A stretch of 10,665 nucleotides of DNA from Sediminibacterium ginsengisoli (GTDB taxonomy: Bacteria; Bacteroidota; Bacteroidia; Chitinophagales; Chitinophagaceae): the NCBI GenBank assembly GCA_943326215.1, contig CALPSK010000012.1:1-10665 (forward strand), in the 5' to 3' direction. This document shows positions 6,544 through 10,665 of the stretch, piece after piece. Position numbers and translations under genes: made by a program. A model generated the notes under the pieces. That model made no database searches. It saw nothing but the letters and a program-made list of their open reading frames with translations, and was not told the DNA's origin. Within the stretch, counting starts at the first letter, position 1. Each line of letters starts with the position of its first letter.

Positions 6544-9500
6544 ATGAGAAAAAAAATCTTATGGAGTCTACTTGCATCGTGCCTATTTATAGGAACTGCA
6601 TTAGCCCAAAACCTTACCATCACTGGTAAAGTAATTGATGAAAAAGGAGATCCAATATCTGGAGCTTCTGTTCAAGTAAAAGGTACAAGAGTCGGTGCAA
6701 CAGTTAACCCTGATGGATCGTTCACAGTGAAAGCAGCTAATGGCGCTTCATTAGTCGTATCTGCACTTGGATATGAATCAAAAACTGTAGCTGCTGCTGC
6801 AAACGTATCTGTAACATTAGCTACTGATGTGAAATCATTATCAGAGGTAGTTGTAACAGGTTCTGGTGTAGCAACAAGTAAAAGAAAATTAGGTATCTCT
6901 GTAGAGTCAATTACTGCAGACAAATTACCTGCTGCTCCTTCAGCATCTATCGACCAAGCATTGGTTGGTAAAATTCCAGGAGCTTCTATTTCTTCTATCT
7001 CTGGTAACCCAGGTGATCCAGTAAACATTATCTTAAGAGGTATTAACACTGTACAAGGTGGTACTAAGCCAATGATCTTATTAGATGGTTTAGAACTTCG
7101 TTCTGCAGATCTTCAATCATTAGATTTGAGTAACGTAGAAAGAGTCGAGGTAGTACAAGGTGCTGCATCTGCTTCTATTTATGGTGCGCAAGGTGCGAAT
7201 GGTGTTATCCAAATTTTTTCTAAAAAAGGTAAAAGAGGTGCTACTCAAATTAACGTTTCTTCTAGCTATGCTGTGAATGAATTGTTGAACATAGGTAACT
7301 TCAATAAATCTAAATTACACCCTTACTTAACAAATGCTGCTGGTGAATTAATTTCAACAGACGGTACTTTAGTTACGGTTGACCCTATTTGGGGTGTGGG
7401 TGGTAGCAAATCTTCTAAAAGTATTGCTTACGTATATGGTGGAGCTGCTCGTTATGGTTTATTGAATCCAAATAACATAAACAAATCGCCTTATACTGCA
7501 TCTGTGCCTTGGTACGATCATTTCAAACAAGTGTTTCAACAAGGAAATACAATGAATAATTCATTGAATATTTCTGGTGCTTCTGATAAATCAGATTATG
7601 CTTTATCAGTTTCTAATAACAAAACCAACACGTCTATTATGACAGATGTGAATGGTTATTTAGAGCGTACGAACTTAACTGCAAATATTGGTACTGAATT
7701 ATTCAAGAATTTCAGAATTCGTTCTACTACTCAATTAGTTTACCAAAAAAACAACATGGCACCAGGTCTTGGATTTGGTTCTGGTGGAACAGATGGTAAC
7801 TCTTTAGGTTCTAACGGACAAGTATATTCTTTCTTGAATACTTCACCTTTCTTCGATTTAAAAGCAATTGATCCAGTAACTGGTCAAAGACCGGCTAACC
7901 AATATGCACGTTTCTTAAGTGTAAATGGTTATAACCCTTTCTATCAAGCAACTCAATCAAATGCACTTCAAAACAAAATTGATGTAATTCAAAGTTTTGA
8001 AGCTACTTATAAAGTGAACAAGTTTGTTGACATCAAATCACAATATGGTATAAACTATAGATCAAGTAATGACTATGTAGTATATCCTAACCAATCTGAA
8101 CAAGAAAACGGAACTTTCTGGGAATATTGGGCAGGTGGTGGAAACGATAACACAGGTCAAATTACTAGCTATGATTATACTAGTACTTTCAAAAACTTTT
8201 TAACGTCTGTAAACATTAAAACAGATTTTGAAAAAGACTTTGGTTTCAAAATTCCTTTGACCACTAACACTCAATTAGGTTTTGACCATAGAAAACAAAA
8301 TCAAAAATATGTAGGCATGTATGGTAACTCTTTACCATTAGATCCTCCTATTAATTTCCTTTCTACTCAAACTCAGGCAATCAATACCGACTATAGAATA
8401 CCTTTTGTTACCTATGGTTTCTTGGTGAATCAAAAGTTTGAATATAACAATTATATAGGTTTAACAGCTGGTGTAAGAACTGACTACTCATCAACATTTG
8501 GAGCAGGTACTGAACCATTTACTTTCCCTCATGCCGATCTTTTCTACTTACCATCTCAACTAGATTGGTGGAAAGGTAAATTACAAGATATCGTTCCTTT
8601 CTTCAAGTTAAGAGCTGCTTATGGCGAGGCGGGTATCCAACCAGGTGCCTTCGACCGTTACCCTATTTTGAATCAACAAGCCATTGCTAGCAATGTTACT
8701 TATGCGTTCTCTAATCCTTCAAGAAACCCTAACTTAAATGTAGAGGTTTCAAAAGAGACGGAATTAGGTACAGACTTCACTATTAATACAAATAGCAATT
8801 CAAATTGGTTAAAGTCAATCAACGGATCATTCACTTATTGGCAAAGAAGTTCTGCAAATGTTATTTATAGCATTGCAGTTCCTTTATCAACTGGTGCAAG
8901 TGGTATTTTAGATAACGCTATTGACATGAGTTCACATGGTACTCAGTTCTCATTAAATATGCCAATTTTCTCTTCTAAGGACTTAAGCTATGATTTAACT
9001 GTTAACTACGGAACGCAAGTTTCTATGATAGATGCCATTAAAGGTGGAGCAACTATTCCTTTGACTTCTTATGCTGGTTCTACGAACGTAGTATTAATAG
9101 GTGGTATGCCAATTGGACAAATTTATGCTTACCCTACAATTAGAAGCTTAGATCAAAAACGTACTGATGGAACTTCTTACTTTACAGATGCTGAAAAAGC
9201 TTCTGGGAAATGGGAAGTTGTTAAAGATCCAGTTTACGGCGGCAATGTAGTAGTTGATACTGCTACTAAAGGCGCTATGATAGGTTCTGAGCAATTACCA
9301 TTAGGAGATCCTAGTCCTAAGTTCACAATGAACTTTATTAATAACATCACTTATAAAAATTTCATCAACTTGAATTTCCAATTTGATTGGATCAATGGTG
9401 CTCATTTATATAACCAAACTAAAGAGTGGATGTACCGTGATGGTATTCACCGTGACTTCGATATGCCAGTAACTATTAACGGAAAAACAGCGGCTTTCAC

Positions 9501-9834
9501 AGCCTACCATGGTAGTTTCTACTATTCATTATGGGGTTCAGATCGCGGTGTAGGTAACAACGTAACTAAAGACTACTTCTTAGAAGATGCTTCTTTCGTA
9601 AGATTAAGAAACGTTTCTTTAAGTGTTGATTTAGCGAAGATGGATACCTTCAAGAAATTTAAAAAACTACAATTAGTATTTACAGGACGTAATATCATGA
9701 CTTGGACTAAGTATACTGGTATGGATCCTGAGATTAGTTCTGGTACTGTTAACTCTTCTTTCGATAGAGGAATTGACCACAGTACTATGCCCAATACTAA
9801 ATCATATCAAATTGGTTTTAACATAGGTTTCTAA
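6544..9834 (+). CDS. SusC/RagA-family TonB-dependent outer-membrane transporter
   Basis: A 1096-residue outer-membrane transporter that, with a SusD lipoprotein, imports oligosaccharides, peptides or other large nutrients using TonB energy. Domains in order: signal peptide 1-21 (MRKK, hydrophobic core, ALA|Q cleavage), carboxypeptidase-regulatory-like beta-sandwich about 24-95 (ITGKVIDEKGDPISGASVQVKGT), a TonB-box-like SLSEVVVTG (98-106), plug about 115-230 with LRGINTV (164-170), LLDGLEL (179-185) and VERVEVVQGAASASIYGAQG (198-217), then a long barrel ending in the aromatic C-terminus IGFNIGF expected for BAM recognition. There is no N-terminal STN domain, so it is not of the FecA-like signalling type. 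Codons are strongly biased to GGT, GCT, TTA and TTC compared with genes to its left, suggesting high expression. The SusD-like gene follows after 26 bases. The substrate cannot be inferred here. Confidence 0.96.
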   Translation: MRKKILWSLLASCLFIGTALAQNLTITGKVIDEKGDPISGASVQVKGTRVGATVNPDGSFTVKAANGASLVVSALGYESKTVAAAANVSVTLATDVKSLSEVVVTGSGVATSKRKLGISVESITADKLPAAPSASIDQALVGKIPGASISSISGNPGDPVNIILRGINTVQGGTKPMILLDGLELRSADLQSLDLSNVERVEVVQGAASASIYGAQGANGVIQIFSKKGKRGATQINVSSSYAVNELLNIGNFNKSKLHPYLTNAAGELISTDGTLVTVDPIWGVGGSKSSKSIAYVYGGAARYGLLNPNNINKSPYTASVPWYDHFKQVFQQGNTMNNSLNISGASDKSDYALSVSNNKTNTSIMTDVNGYLERTNLTANIGTELFKNFRIRSTTQLVYQKNNMAPGLGFGSGGTDGNSLGSNGQVYSFLNTSPFFDLKAIDPVTGQRPANQYARFLSVNGYNPFYQATQSNALQNKIDVIQSFEATYKVNKFVDIKSQYGINYRSSNDYVVYPNQSEQENGTFWEYWAGGGNDNTGQITSYDYTSTFKNFLTSVNIKTDFEKDFGFKIPLTTNTQLGFDHRKQNQKYVGMYGNSLPLDPPINFLSTQTQAINTDYRIPFVTYGFLVNQKFEYNNYIGLTAGVRTDYSSTFGAGTEPFTFPHADLFYLPSQLDWWKGKLQDIVPFFKLRAAYGEAGIQPGAFDRYPILNQQAIASNVTYAFSNPSRNPNLNVEVSKETELGTDFTINTNSNSNWLKSINGSFTYWQRSSANVIYSIAVPLSTGASGILDNAIDMSSHGTQFSLNMPIFSSKDLSYDLTVNYGTQVSMIDAIKGGATIPLTSYAGSTNVVLIGGMPIGQIYAYPTIRSLDQKRTDGTSYFTDAEKASGKWEVVKDPVYGGNVVVDTATKGAMIGSEQLPLGDPSPKFTMNFINNITYKNFINLNFQFDWINGAHLYNQTKEWMYRDGIHRDFDMPVTINGKTAAFTAYHGSFYYSLWGSDRGVGNNVTKDYFLEDASFVRLRNVSLSVDLAKMDTFKKFKKLQLVFTGRNIMTWTKYTGMDPEISSGTVNSSFDRGIDHSTMPNTKSYQIGFNIGF

Positions 9835-9860
9835 TCCAAAAAATTTAAAAAATAATAGTC

Positions 9861-10665
9861 ATGAATAAAATAAAAATACTTTACTTAGGCTTTTTCGCAG
9901 CGCTAGTCATGTTTTCGACTAGCTGTCAAAAAGATTTAGAAGTTGGTAATCCAAATTCACCAACATTGTCTGGTAACGTTACCGAAGAGAATGGCTTGAC
10001 AAAGCTAGCTCAAGGCGGTATCTATTTAAATGGTTTAAACTATGGTAATGGATGGCTAGGTGATAGCTACTTCTCTTTACCAAGAGGTTACCATGAGTTA
10101 ATGGGAGATATTATTGGTGGTGGTGAAGGTTCTAACAACCAAATCACAACTATCCCTGCTCCACAGTCTATCAAATTAAGTGCTACTGTAACATTAGACA
10201 ATCCTTCTCCCAACCCAGCCATTATCCGTGCTTATAATTCAAGAGCGGCTTCTGCACAAGGTAATAATGCCTTAATGTATGAGTGGATGAGTATGTATGC
10301 AATGCAACAAGCTTGTAATAACGTTATCGCTTTAGCTGATAAGGTTACTTACACTGGCGATAAAGCAACAAAAATTGCTACTATTAAAGCTTGGTCCTAT
10401 TTCTGGAAAGGATGGGCTTATGCTCAAATTGGAACATTATACTATGCTGGTATTATTACAGATACAGCTGGTAAAACAAGTGGTAACTATGTATCTCATG
10501 ATGCCGTTGTTGCTCGTTCTAATTATTACTACGATTTAGCTATTACTACTTTAGGGTCTGCTTCTAATACATCTGACTACACAACTATTTTAGGAAAATT
10601 AATTCCTTCATCTAGTCAAGTAGGCAATGGTCAATTAATGACTAAGGATATGTGGGTTAGAAACA
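9861..10665 (+). CDS. SusD/RagB-family surface lipoprotein (partial, C-terminus beyond right edge)
   Basis: The substrate-binding lid partner of the SusC-like transporter, anchored on the cell surface. The frame starts at the ATG at 9861 and stays open for 268 codons to the edge; full members are about 500-560 residues, so half is missing. A lipoprotein signal peptide is clear: MNKIKI, a hydrophobic stretch, then STSC with the lipidated Cys22. The following QKDLE fits the Bacteroidota lipoprotein export signal (a Lys with acidic residues just after Cys) that sends lipoproteins to the outside. The helices MYEWMSMYAMQQACNNVI (139-156) and KIATIKAWSYFWKGWAYAQI (171-190) correspond to the TPR-like SusD core. 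It sits 26 bases after the susC-like stop and is almost certainly co-transcribed. A perfect 7-base-pair hairpin lies within its signal-peptide codons. Confidence 0.93.
   Translation, partial: MNKIKILYLGFFAALVMFSTSCQKDLEVGNPNSPTLSGNVTEENGLTKLAQGGIYLNGLNYGNGWLGDSYFSLPRGYHELMGDIIGGGEGSNNQITTIPAPQSIKLSATVTLDNPSPNPAIIRAYNSRAASAQGNNALMYEWMSMYAMQQACNNVIALADKVTYTGDKATKIATIKAWSYFWKGWAYAQIGTLYYAGIITDTAGKTSGNYVSHDAVVARSNYYYDLAITTLGSASNTSDYTTILGKLIPSSSQVGNGQLMTKDMWVRN
9902..9923 (+). repeat. Perfect 7-bp inverted repeat (hairpin) in the signal-peptide codons of the susD-like gene
   Basis: GCTAGTC (9902-9908) and GACTAGC (9917-9923) are exact reverse complements around an 8-base loop ATGTTTTC. The hairpin covers codons 14-21, beginning 41 bases after the A of the start codon. 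It uses GCG and TCG codons that are rare in the rest of this AT-rich gene. There is no following T-run, so it is not an intrinsic terminator; a role in mRNA stability or translation is inference. Confidence 0.5.

Noticed and set aside
6672..7049. Minus-strand open frame of 125 codons
   Set aside because: It is antisense to the SusC regulatory-like and plug domains; the length reflects biased codon use of that gene, not a second gene.
9573..9794. Minus-strand open frame of 73 codons
   Set aside because: It is antisense to the conserved C-terminal barrel strands of the SusC-like transporter.
6544..10665. A complete polysaccharide utilisation locus
   Set aside because: Only the SusC- and SusD-like genes are visible; no glycoside hydrolase, sensor or sigma/anti-sigma gene is in the window, so a glycan role cannot be claimed.

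Overview
The window (AT-rich, plus-strand start at an arbitrary point) looks like chromosomal DNA of a Bacteroidota bacterium, plausibly a Chitinophagales/Sphingobacteriia-type organism. The reasons are a SusC/SusD outer-membrane pair, Bacteroidota-type promoters (TTG, about 19-21 bases, TAnnTTTG), starts without a Shine-Dalgarno sequence but with A/T-rich leaders, and a lipoprotein with a CQKDLE surface-export signature. The genus assignment is inference only.

Layout, left to right. On the minus strand, positions 1-1850 hold most of polyphosphate kinase 1, whose last part lies off the left edge. Divergent from it are two closely spaced plus-strand genes: an LpxH-type metallophosphatase (1999-2844) and a MurG-like GT-B glycosyltransferase (2857-3855), together a likely glycolipid or envelope module. 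A small beta-repeat protein (3997-4341) follows. It converges on a minus-strand PLP enzyme of the threonine dehydratase/serine racemase fold (4365-5327). Divergent from that is a PhyH-type Fe(II)/2-oxoglutarate oxygenase (5523-6344). The right third is a SusC-like TonB-dependent transporter (6544-9834) followed after 26 bases by a SusD-like lipoprotein (9861 to beyond the right edge), transcribed from a well-formed promoter at 6462-6491.

How they work together: SusC and SusD form one outer-membrane uptake complex. The phosphatase and glycosyltransferase probably share a pathway. The other genes look like independent housekeeping or accessory units. There is no gene-free stretch longer than about 200 bases, and I see no rRNA, tRNA, CRISPR, insertion sequence or phage gene.

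I do not see a convincing wholly new system. The points most worth a second look are serine-racemase-type residues in the PLP enzyme, the phosphatase-glycosyltransferase pair that may not be canonical lipid A synthesis, a perfect hairpin inside the signal-peptide codons of the SusD-like gene, and the four-blade repeat protein of unknown function.
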